Shown piece by piece: positions 24,061 through 34,100 of a stretch of DNA of 64,000 nt. The stretch comes from Pisolithus tinctorius (Eukaryota; Basidiomycota; Agaricomycetes; Boletales; Pisolithaceae). The notes beneath the pieces are model-generated. The model saw nothing but the letters and a program-made list of their open reading frames with translations, did no database searches and was not told the origin of the DNA. Both the position numbers and the translations under genes were made by a program. Numbering within the stretch: position 1 is the first letter of the stretch; the number at the start of each line of letters is the position of its first letter. Location of the stretch: contig JANFAH010000043.1 of NCBI GenBank assembly GCA_024663395.1, positions 62,001 through 126,000 of the forward strand, given 5' to 3'.

Positions 24061-24277
24061 AAGTGACATTTAATGCAAACAATTGTGTTTTTCCAAGTAT
24101 TTTGTGTTTTTCTCACGCAAAATTCCACCTTCTGATAAGATAAGCATATCGTCATGATTGTACAATCAGGAGCTACAGCTTTTATTATGATGACATCACT
24201 CCATTTACACTTCCTGGGGTGGTAATGTAGTACCAGTACTGGCTATAGTAGTTATTAGTGTTGTGTAGTGTAGGCTA

Positions 24278-24333
24278 TGCTACACTTTGGTAGTGCGCAT
24301 TTTTGACTACCATTGACTACAAAAAGTGTAGCA
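24278..24333. repeat. Short inverted repeat
   Basis: TGCTACACTTT at 24278-24288 is mirrored by AAAGTGTAGCA at 24323-24333, giving a hairpin with a 34-nt loop in the unique centre of the foldback element. Confidence 0.6.
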
Positions 24334-24660
24334 TTGAGTGGTAGTGGTCAAGTCACATGACAAAGGATCACATGATGCAAGGTCATGTGCAGCGATCATG
24401 TGACCAATTATGTAATGGTCATGTGTGCCAGTGCCATCCGAGTGTGAGGCTACCCCAATCACATGATGAGCGATCATGTGACAGTCACTGCCACAGTCTC
24501 GTGACCTGAGATCACGTGACAGAGAGTCATGGAGCAGCATGGTTGACCGGTCATGTGATCAGGCACCTTGGGTGACTGGGGAGGTCTGTCACATGATCTT
24601 ATTAGTCACATGTAGGTGTGAACCCTGTGTCACATGACATCACATGACTGTACTCACTTC
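24330..24660. promoter_or_regulatory. Cluster of RTCACRTGAY-like palindromes (E-box-type motif)
   Basis: About a dozen copies of CACATG, CATGTG or CACGTG in the wider context ATCACATGAT or GTCATGTGAC lie within 330 bases, for example near 24353, 24368, 24406, 24462, 24475, 24514, 24552, 24591 and 24640. At least one keeps CACGTG. Most look like deaminated forms of TCACGTGA. The same GTCATGTGAC motif occurs once in every family-A LTR. A binding function is not shown by sequence alone. Confidence 0.5.
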
Positions 24661-24911
24661 ATGTTCGACACTGAACCTAGCATGTGACCAAGCCACCCAT
24701 GCATGCTGTTCCAGAGTGTGGCTGTGCTACAACATCAATCATGTTACTACTCATTCATTCCTCGATGGAATGGTCTGTATTTCGGTAGGTGAACCAGTCT
24801 ACATAGTACCTATATCATGTCCAGAGATCAACCAATCAAAATCTCTGGTTGCTGGGATATAACAGGATTGAAAACAGTCAGAAAACATCCCACCATGCAT
24901 CACTTACTGGG

Positions 24912-25624
24912 TGTCATAACCGTGCGTTCACACTAAGCCCTTACTCACTCTGCACCCTACTCCACTGGTCATTCACTCGCTCCACACCAACTCTGCCCAA
25001 CTTCTGTTGGTTGCGAACCATCTCCGCTCTGACTGCTGTTGGACTTGTGTTGCTCTCCTACCGGACCGAGCAGTCCATCCTCTGAGGGGTCATGTGACTA
25101 CCTTCGCAGTCAGGAACTCCGCAGCGCACTCACCACATGGTCCAGCGCCTGGACTGTTTCCTTTTCTGGATGTTCTGTGTTACCCATTCGTATGTCCTCC
25201 GTCTACCCTTCATTCGTCGTCCAGGAAATTTTACTTGAAAATTTATGAGTCTCCATATGTCAGTTCCGATTCCGATTACTGTACCTCCATAGCAGTATAA
25301 AAGCATGTACTGTACTCCGCTGCTCTTCAGTACGAATATCAACTTAGTTCCTACTCCCTCTGATTCTGTCTTCTGCCTGTTGGAGTTACCTCCGACTCTC
25401 CATCTGTACTCTCCCTCTGAAATATGAGGGCTGAGATTGTGCAAGGGGGTAGCACACGAGCAAACCCGACGCCCTCACTCCACTCTGCCTTTGCTTCGGT
25501 GGTCTTCATCTCTGCCAACACTCCACTAGTCGGAGTTCTGTTCCTGTGTGTCGGACTTGCTTCTGGACCCTCCTCTAGACCTTGTTTAGCATCGGAGTTG
25601 GTCAGAGTAGGCCCAGACTTGACA
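24912..25624 (+). repeat. Outer element, 5' LTR
   Basis: 713 bp, TG...CA ends. A TATAAAAG box at 25296 lies 33 bases before AGTACGAATAT (25329-25339), the predicted start of the transcript. Confidence 0.95.
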
Positions 25625-25626
25625 GT

Positions 25627-25637
25627 ATATTCGTACT
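25627..25637 (+). promoter_or_regulatory. Self-priming site of the outer element
   Basis: ATATTCGTACT begins 2 nt after the LTR and is the exact reverse complement of AGTACGAATAT at 25329-25339 in the same LTR. No tRNA-like primer site (TGG...) follows the LTR. Confidence 0.75.
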
Positions 25638-25685
25638 CACACTTGTACGATCTCGTTTTCTGTCTTCCAAAAAACTTACACCATT

Positions 25686-26981
25686 ATGAGAACTCAAGCT
25701 CAATCCCAGAGAGAGGTCGCTGAGAACCTCGCTGTAGCACTAGCTAATCCATGTCGACTCCCTTCCATCGTTGAACAATTCCAGTCTTTCTCCGCTCGAC
25801 ACCGCTCGACGCCGCTCTCGCACTGAAGGCAAAAGCGCTTCGCAAGCTGGTCACTCCGACCTCCACCCAACAACTTTCCATACTCCATCTCCTCGTAACC
25901 GAGATGATGGACCCGACCCCGACCCTGACCATCCTGATGGTGATCCCGACAGCAGGGGCAGCAGTGACAAGGATATCCCCGAAGACCTGGCTGAGCTGCC
26001 AGAGGATCCCCTCATAGCTCTTGCTAGAGCTGTCCATGCACTTGTGCGGTCTAGTTCATGCACTGGGGACTCTGCTCCAAAAACCAAAGTCTGCGAGCCT
26101 GACACCTTTGACGGCTCCGACCCTAAAAAACTCCGCAAGTTCCTCGTTCAGTGCGAGTTGAACTTCCAAGACCGCCCTCGCGCATTCCACTCCGACAGAG
26201 CAAAGGTTACCTTTGCTCAGTCCTATCTCAAGGGTATGGCTCTGGCTTGGTTTGAGCCAGATCTACTAAATCCCGATAACTATGACTGCCCGCTCTGGAT
26301 GGACGACTACCATGAGTTCTTACAAGAGCTCACAACTAATTTTGGTCTGCATGATGCCATAGTGGATGCCATCCAACAACTCAAGAACCTCACCATGAAG
26401 GATGGTTCTTGAATTACCAAATACGTCGTGGAGTTCAATCACTGGGCTTCACAGGTCAAGGACTATGGTGTCGGTGCACTCTGCCACCGCTTCTATAGCA
26501 GACTTCCAGACCGCATCAAGGACGAGATCGCTCGCATCAGAAAACCTTCTACCCTTGCACAACTCTGCGAACTCGCTCAGACCATCGATGTGCGCTACTG
26601 GGAGCACAAAGCAGAAATCTCGCACACCACCAAGTCCGCCTCCAACAAGTCGCAGTCTTCCAACTCCGACAATAAAACTAAATCCTTGTCCTCCTTGTCC
26701 TCTGCTCCAAAGTCTGACACCAAGGGCAAGGGCAAACAGAAATATCTGCCCAAGTCTGATGTGCCCAAATCTGATATTGCCCATCTTCTGGGCAAGGATG
26801 GCAAGCTCACCTCCGCTGAATGACAGTGCAGGATGAAAAACAACCTCTGCCTCTTCTGTGGCGAGGCTGGCCACTCTGCCAAGGACTGTCCCAAGTCCAC
26901 CTCTCATGCAGCCACAGCCCATGCAGCTATGGCTGGAACTCTGCCTACTCCGACTGAGGAGAAGGCAGAGCCAAAAAATTA
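25686..26981 (+). pseudogene. gag of the outer element, frameshifted and with TGA stop
   Basis: Begins ATGAGAACTC. It parallels the inner gag at 29879 throughout: acidic Pro/Asp-rich part, capsid-like core with 'DTFDGSDPKKLRKFLVQ', and zinc knuckle CLFCGEAGHSAKDC near 26860. A 10-nt tandem duplication near 25795 shifts the frame. The TGA at 26410-26412 is shared with the inner copy, and a further TGA at 26821 is private to this one. The frame ends at TAG 26980-26982 just after the slippery heptamer. Confidence 0.9.
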
Positions 26982-27017
26982 GTCCGCTCCTCCAGGGAGC
27001 TTGCACAGCCTGGAGGA
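26973..27017 (+). promoter_or_regulatory. -1 ribosomal frameshift signal, outer element
   Basis: A AAA AAT (26973-26979) is followed directly by the gag stop TAG, then by a stem TCCTCCAGG (26988-26996) and CCTGGAGGA (27009-27017). This is the same architecture as in the inner element. Confidence 0.75.
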
Positions 27018-27053
27018 AGCATTGATCCCAACTGTGCGCAACTGGACATCCAA

Positions 27054-29098
27054 CTCAATGTGTCTGCTCTTTCTAGTCCCAATTCTTTACTTCTGTCTGT
27101 AACTCTTCTTGACTATTCCAATGATACTGTTTCTGCATTGATCGATTCTGGTTCCTCTCATTGTTTCATAGACCTGTCTATAATCAAAAAAATATGCCAT
27201 TCCTGTTTCCTCCATTTCTCCGCCAGTTCTGCTCTGCTTGTTTGATGGTAGTACAAATGCTGTCATTTCCCAAGAAGTAGATCTTTCCCTCCGCTTTCCT
27301 TCCGGCGATGTCAATTCCATTTCATTTTATGTTACTCTGTTGGATTCTTCATGTTTGTTGGTGTTAGGACACAACTGGCTCACCCGCTTCAATCTGTCAA
27401 TTGACTGGGTACTGGGCAGTATATCATTCAAACCATCGTTACAGGGAATGCTGACACCCCAGGTGCCTTTGTCATCTTCTGCTGCGACCTCCACTCTGGA
27501 TCTGACACCCTCCACTCCGTTTGCAGCTCCGACTGCACCTCCGACAGACTTGCCACACTCCGCTCCACTCGTCTCACTCATCAATGCTGCTGCGTATGTC
27601 AGAGCCTGTGCTCTCCCTGGCTCTAGACAGTTCCACTTACAGCTCTCTGCTGATGATGTGAAGCTTCGTGCGTCCTCCACTTCATCTCCGCCTCCTGACC
27701 TCTCCTCGGTTCCTTCTGAGTATCACGAGTTTGCTGACATCTTTAGTAAAGACAAGGCCACTGAACTTCTGCCACACCGCTCGTTCGATCTCAAGATCGA
27801 CCTCGAGGAAGGAGCTTCTCCGCCCATCAGTACAATCTACTCTCTTTCTCCACCAGAGCCTGAAGCTCTCTGCACCTTCATTGACGAGCATCTTGGCTAT
27901 GGTTTCATCAAGCAGTCCACCTCCACTCACAGTGCCCCTGTCCTCTTCATGAAAAAGAAGGACGGTTCACTCTGCCTCTGCATTGACTATTGAGGACTCA
28001 ATAAAATCACGAAAAAAGACCGCTATCCACTGCTGCTCATCTCCGACCTACTCAACTCTCCAAGCCGCGCTAAAGTCTATACCAAGATCGACCTCCACCA
28101 TGCCTATCATCTGGTCCACATAGTGGACGGTGATGAATGGAAAACGGCTTTGTGCACTCGTTATGGTTCTTACGAGTGGCGGGTAATGCCATTCAGTCTG
28201 ACTAACGTGCCTGTGGCTTTCCAGCGATTTGTCAATAGCATCTTTGCAGACATGCTCGATGTCTGTGTCGTGGTATACCGCAATGACATCCTAATCTATT
28301 TGCAGGATGTGGAGTCGCATCATGAACATGTAAAAGAGGTACTCCACTGCCTTTGAAAGCATGGCCTTTATGCCAAGCCAGAGAAGTGCGAGTTTCACTC
28401 CAACTCCATCGAGTACCTCAGTTATGTTCTTTCTCCCTCTGGTCTCACCATGTCCGCTGAGAAGGTTCAGGCAGTCTGTGACTGGCCTGAGCCGCAGAAG
28501 GTGCAAGACATCCAGTCTTTCCTTGGCTTCGCAAATTTCTACAGACGATTGATTAATAACTACTCTGACATTGTTGTTCCACTCACTCGCCTCACGCGAA
28601 AGGGTGCTCCTTGGAGTTTTTCTGAGGAGTGCTGATCCGCTTTCCTCTGCCTGAAGGATGCCTTCAGCTCTGCTCCTGTTCTCACTCATTGGGTTCCTGA
28701 CACTCCGCTTACAGTTGAAACTGACGCCTCCGACTATGCCATTGCTGGCATTTTGTCAATCACCTGCTCCAACGGTGAACTCCGCCCAGTCGCTTTCTAC
28801 TCTCACACCATGACCATGCCAGAACTCAACTATGATACCCACGACAAGGAGCTGTTGGCTATCTTCGAGGCTTTCCGCCACTGGAGGCATTACCTGGAAG
28901 GTTCCGCCTTACCTGTCAACGTGGTGACGGACCACAAAAACCTTGAGTATTTTTCCACCTCTAAGGTTCTCACTCGTCAACAGGCCTGCTGGTTGGAGTA
29001 CCTTTCCCAATTCAACCTTTCCATCCGCTTCCGACCTGGCCACCTTGGAGCCAAACCCAACACACTTATGCGACATTGGGACATCTACCCAAAAGGGG
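27054..29098 (+). pseudogene. pol of the outer element, 5' part (protease, RT, RNase H)
   Basis: It contains 'VSALIDSGSSHCFID' (protease), an RT whose catalytic site reads YRNDIL instead of YLDDIL, and the RNase H start ETDASDYAIAG near 28720. An extra A in the run at 27184-27190 shifts the frame. Stops occur at 27991 (TGA where the inner copy has CGA), 28354 and 28634. The gene stops at the insertion point of the inner element, right after the YPKGGD codons. Confidence 0.9.
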
Positions 29099-29103
29099 GG
29101 GAT

Positions 29104-29817
29104 TGTCATAACCGTGCATTCGTCATAGGTCTTTGCTCACTCCGCATCCCTTTCCGCCGTTCATCCGCTCACTCCGCACCAACTCCGCCCAACTTCTGTT
29201 GGTTGCGAACCATCTCCACTCCGACTGCTGTCGGACTTGTGTTGCCCTCCTACCGGACCGAGCGGTCCGTTCTCTGAGGGGTCATGTGACTACCTTCGCA
29301 GTCAGGTACTCCGCAGCATGCTCACTGCGTGGTCCAGCGCCTGGACTGTTTCCTTTTCTGGATGTTCTGTGTTACCTGTTCGTATGTCCTCCGTCTACCC
29401 TTCATTCGTCATCCAGGAAATTTTACTTGAAAACTTATGAGTCTCCGTATGTCAGTTCCGATTCCGGTTACTGTACCCCCATAGCAGTATAAAAGCATGT
29501 ACTGTACTCCGCTGTTCTTCAGTACGAATATCAACTTAGTTCCTACTCCCTCCGATTCCGTCTTCTGTCTGTCGGAGTTATCTCCGACTCTCCGTCTGTA
29601 CTCTCCCTCTGAAATACGAGGGCTGAGATTGTGCAAGGGGGTAGCGCACGAGCTAAACCCGACGCCCTCACTCCACTCTGCCTTTGTCTTGGCGGTCTTC
29701 GTTCCTGCCGACACTCCGCTAGTCAGAGTTCTGTTCTTCTGTGTCGGACTTGCTTCCGGACCCCCCTCTAGACCTTATTAAGCGTCGGAGTTGGTCGGAG
29801 TAGGCCCGGACTTGACA
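29104..29817 (+). repeat. Inner element, 5' LTR
   Basis: The TATAAAAG box at about 29488 lies 33 bases before AGTACGAATAT at 29521-29531. A 7-bp palindrome CGGACCGAGCGGTCCG lies at 29254-29269 and GTCATGTGAC at about 29281. Confidence 0.95.
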
Positions 29818-29819
29818 GT

Positions 29820-29830
29820 ATATTCGTACT
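29820..29830 (+). promoter_or_regulatory. Self-priming site of the inner element
   Basis: ATATTCGTACT, 2 nt after the LTR, is exactly complementary to 29521-29531. Confidence 0.75.
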
Positions 29831-29878
29831 CACACTTGTACGATCTCGTTTTCTGTCCTCTGAAAAACTTACATCATT

Positions 29879-31147
29879 ATGAGAACTCGAGCTCAATCCC
29901 AGAGAGAGGTCGCTGAGAACCTCGCTGTAGCGCTAGCTAATCCGCGTCGACTCCCTTCCGTCGTCAAACAGTTCCAATCATTCTCCACTCGACGCCGCTC
30001 TCACGCTGAGGGCGAAAGTGCTTCGCAAGCTGGTCGCTCCGACCTCCACCCAACAACTTTCCATACTCCATCTCCTCATAACCGAGATGATGGACCCAAC
30101 CCCGACCCTGACTATCCTGATGGTGATCCCGACGGCGGGGGCAGCGGTGACGGGGATATCCCCGAAGACCCGGCTGAGCTGCCAGAGGATCCCCTCGTAG
30201 CTCTTGCTAGAGCTGTCCATGCACTTGTGCGGTCTAGCTCGTGCACTGGGGACTCCGCTCCGAAGACCAAAGTCCGTGAGCCTGACACCTTCGACGGCTC
30301 CGACCCCAAGAAACTCCGCGAGTTCCTCGTTCAATGCGAGCTGAACTTCCAAGACCGCCCCCACGCATTCCGCTCTGACAGAGCCAAGGTTACCTTCGCT
30401 CAATCTTATCTTAAGGGTATGGCCCTGGCTTGGTTCGAGCCAGATTTGCTAAACCCCGACAACTATGACCGCCTGCTCTGGATGGACGACTACCATGAGT
30501 TCTTACAAGAGCTCACAACTAACTTCGGTCCGCATGATGCCATAGCGGATGCTGTCCAACAACTCGAGAACCTAACTATGAAGGATGGGTCTTGAATTAC
30601 TAAATACGTCGTGGAGTTCAATCGCTGGGCTTCACAGGTCAAGGACTACAGTGTCGGTGCACTCCGCCACCGCTTCTATAGCAGACTTCCAGACTGCATC
30701 AAAGATGAGATCGCTCACGTCGGTAAGCCTTCTACCCTCACACAACTCCGCGAACTCGCCCAAACCATCGATGCGCGCTACTGGGAGCGCAAAGCAGAGA
30801 TCTCACGCACCACCAAGTCCACCTCTGACAAGTCGCAGTCCTCAAACTCCGACAACAAAAGTAAATCGTCGTCCTCCGCCTCCGCTCCGAAGTCCGACGC
30901 CAAGGGCAAGGGCAAACAGAAAGACCCGCCCAAGTCCGATATTGCCCATCTTCTGGGCAAGGATGGCAAACTCACCTCCGCTGAGCGCCAGCGCAGGATG
31001 AAGAACAACCTCTGCCTCTTCTGTGGCGAGGCTGGCCATTCTGCCAAGGACTGTCCCAAGTCCACCTCTTGCGCAGCCAAAGCCCGTGCAGCTACGGCTG
31101 AAACTCCGCCTACTCTGCCTGCAGAGAAGGCAGAGTCAAAAAATTAG
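29879..31147 (+). CDS. gag: Gag of the inner element (one in-frame TGA)
   Basis: The start is ATGAGAACTCGAGC. About 238 codons run to TGA at 30593-30595, and the same frame then continues (ITKYVVEFNRWASQVKDY) to TAG at 31145-31147, 422 codons in all. The N-terminal part is rich in Asp, Gly and Pro. A capsid-like helical core (EPDTFDGSDPKKLREFL to about residue 300) follows, then a Lys/Ser-rich linker and a CCHC zinc knuckle CLFCGEAGHSAKDC that would bind element RNA. The outer copy has the same TGA. In context it would be CGA (Arg) before a C-to-T change, but readthrough cannot be excluded. Confidence 0.85.
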
Positions 31148-31182
31148 TCCGCTCCTCCAGGGAGCTCGCACAACCTGGAGGA
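31138..31182 (+). promoter_or_regulatory. -1 ribosomal frameshift signal between gag and pol
   Basis: Slippery heptamer A AAA AAT (31138-31144) in the gag phase, next codon TAG. There is an 8-nt spacer, then a 9-bp stem TCCTCCAGG (31153-31161) with CCTGGAGGA (31174-31182) and a 12-nt loop. Slipping by -1 enters the pol frame (AAA TTA GTC CGC), which is open to 34863. Confidence 0.8.
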
Positions 31183-34100
31183 AGCGTTGAACCCAACTGT
31201 GTGCCACCGGACATCCGACTCAACGCATCCGCTCTTTCTAGTCCCAACTCTTTACTCCCGTCTGTAACTCTTCTGGATTATTCTGTTGATACTGTTTCTG
31301 TGTTGATCGATTCTGGTTCTTCTCATTGCTTCGTAGATCCGTCTGTAATCAAAAAATATGCCATTCCTGTTTCCTCCGTTTCTCCGCCAATTCCGCTCCG
31401 CTTGTTCGATGGTAGTACAAATGCTGTCATTTCTCAAGAAGTAGATCTTTCCCTCCGCTTTCCTTCTGGCGATGTCAATTCCACTTCATTTTATGTTACT
31501 CCGTTGGATTCTTCTTGTTCGCTGGTATTAGGACACAACTGGCTCACCTGCTTCAATCTGTCGATTGACTGGGTACTGGGCAGTATATCGTTCAAACCAC
31601 TGCTACAGGGAATGCCGACGCCCCAGGCGCCTTCGTCACCTTCCGCTGCGACCTCCGCTCCGGATCCGACACCCTCCGCTCCGTTTGCAGCTCCGACTGC
31701 ACCTCCGACAGACTCGCCACACTCCGCTCCACTCATCTCACTCATCAATGCTGCTGCGTATGTCAGAGCCTGTGCTCTCCCTGGCTCTAGACAGTTCCGC
31801 TTACAACTCTCCGCTGATGATGTGAAGCTTCGTGCGTCCTCCGCTTCATCTCCGCCTCCTGACCTCTCCTCGGTTCCTTCTGAGTATCACGAGTTTGCCG
31901 ACATCTTTAGCAAAGACAAGGCCACTGAACTTCCGCCACACCGCTCGTTCGATCTCAAGATCAACCTCGAGGAAGGAGCTTCTCCGCCCATCGGTACAAT
32001 CTACTCTCTTTCTCTGCCAGAGCTTGAAGCTCTCCGCACCTTCATTGACGAGCATCTTGGCTATGGTTTCATCAAGCAGTCCACCTCTGCTCACGGTGCC
32101 CCTGTCCTCTTCGTAAAGAAGAAGGACGGTTCACTCCGCCTCTGTGTAGACTATCGAGGACTCAACAAAATCACGAAAAAAGATCGCTATCCACTGCCAC
32201 TCATCTCCGACCTACTCGACTCCCCAAGCCACGCTAAAGTCTATACCAAGATCGACCTCCACCATGCCTATCATCTGGTCCGCATAGCAGATGGAGATGA
32301 ATGGAAAACGGCTTTCCGCACTCGTTATGGTTCTTACGAGTGGCGGGTAATGCCATTCAGTCTGACTAATGTGCCTGCAGCCTTCCAGCGGTTTGTTAAT
32401 AGCATCCTTGCGGACATGCTCGATGTCTGCGTCGTGGTATACCTCGATGACATCTTAATTTATTCGCAGAACATGGAGTCGCACCGTGAACATGTAAAAG
32501 AGGTACTCCACCGCCTTCAAAAGCATGGTCTTTATGCCAAGCCAGAGAAGTGCAAGTTTCACTCTGACTCCGTCGAGTACCTCAGTTATGTTCTTTCTCC
32601 CTCCGGTCTCACCATGTCCACCGAGAAGGTTCAGGCAGTCCACAACTGGCCTGAGCCACGGAAGGTGCAAGACATCCAGTCTTTCCTTGGTTTTGCAAAT
32701 TTCTATAGACGATTCATTAATAACTACTCCGACATCGTCGTTCCGCTCACTCGCCTCACGCGAAAGGGTGCTCCTTGGAACTTTTCCGAGGAGTGCCACT
32801 CCACTTTCCTCCGCCTGAAGGATGCCTTCAGCTCCGCTCCCATTCTCACTCATTGGGTCCCTGACGCTCCGCTTACAGTTGAAACTGACGCCTCCGACTA
32901 TGCCATTGCTGGCATTTTGTCAATCACCTGCTCCGACGGTGAACTCCACCCGGTCACTTTCTACTCTCGCACCATGACCGCGCCAGAACTCAACTATGAT
33001 ACCCACGACAAGGAGCTGTTAGCTATCTTCGAGGCCTTCCGCCATTGGCGGCATTGCTTAGAAGGCTCCACCTTACCTGTCGACGTGGTGACGGACCACA
33101 AAAACCTTGAGTACTTTTCTACCTCTAAGGTTCTCACTCGTCGACAGGCCCGCTGGTCGGAGTACCTTTCCCGGTTCAATCTTTCCATCCACTTCCGACC
33201 TGGCTGCCTGGGAGCCAAACCCGACGCACTTACGCGACGTTGGGATGTCTACCCAAAAGGGGGGGATAGTGACTACGCGCAGGTAAATCCTCACAATCTC
33301 TGCCCTATGTTTACACAGGAGCAACTCGCATCATCCCTCCGTACCACCACCCTCATGGCACCTGTGCTCCGCGCCGCCATGGTCTTCGATGTTGAGTGCT
33401 TGCACTCCAACATCATCTCCGCCCTACCCTCCGATCCTGTCTCCGCCAGCCATCTCCCAACTCCGACTAAGCCTCGGTGGTCCTTGGACTCCGATGGTCT
33501 ACTCCGCCTTGACGGTCATATCTTTGTCCCTGACATTGATGACCTCCGCCTCCGAGTGCTTCGGTTCAAGCATGATCATCCTCTAGCAGGCCATTTCGGG
33601 CAAAACCGCACCTTAGAACTCGTCCGCAGGGACTACGTGTGGCCCAACCTCCGCTCCGATGTAAAGGAGTACGTCAGGTCTTGCACTGCCTGTGGACGGA
33701 GCAAAACTCCGCGTCACCGCCCTTATGGTCTACTGAAGCAACTCCCCGTCCCAGAGAGACCTTGGAACTCCATCTCCATGGACTTCATCGAACACCTCCC
33801 CAACTCCAATGGCTACTCCGCCATACTCGTGGTAGTGGACCGCCTCTCAAAGCAAGCAGTGTTCATCCCCACCCATGACTCTGTCACCTCCACCGAACTC
33901 GCTAAGCTCTTCCTAACCCATGTCTTCTCCAAGCACGGAGTACCAGCTAATGTCACCTCCGACAGAGGTCCTGAGTTTGTCTCACACTTCTTCCACTCTC
34001 TAGGAAAGGCCCTTAATATGTGTCTTCACTTCACTTCGGGTTACCACCCAGATGGCGATGGCCAGACTGAGCGAACAAACCAGACTCTCGAGCAGTACCT

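Noticed and set aside
23255..24143. Open frames of 80-150 codons in the 64- and 21-bp arrays, repeated at 41143-41829
   Set aside because: They are repeat translations mirrored in both inverted arms. Identity reflects the DNA arms, not protein conservation.
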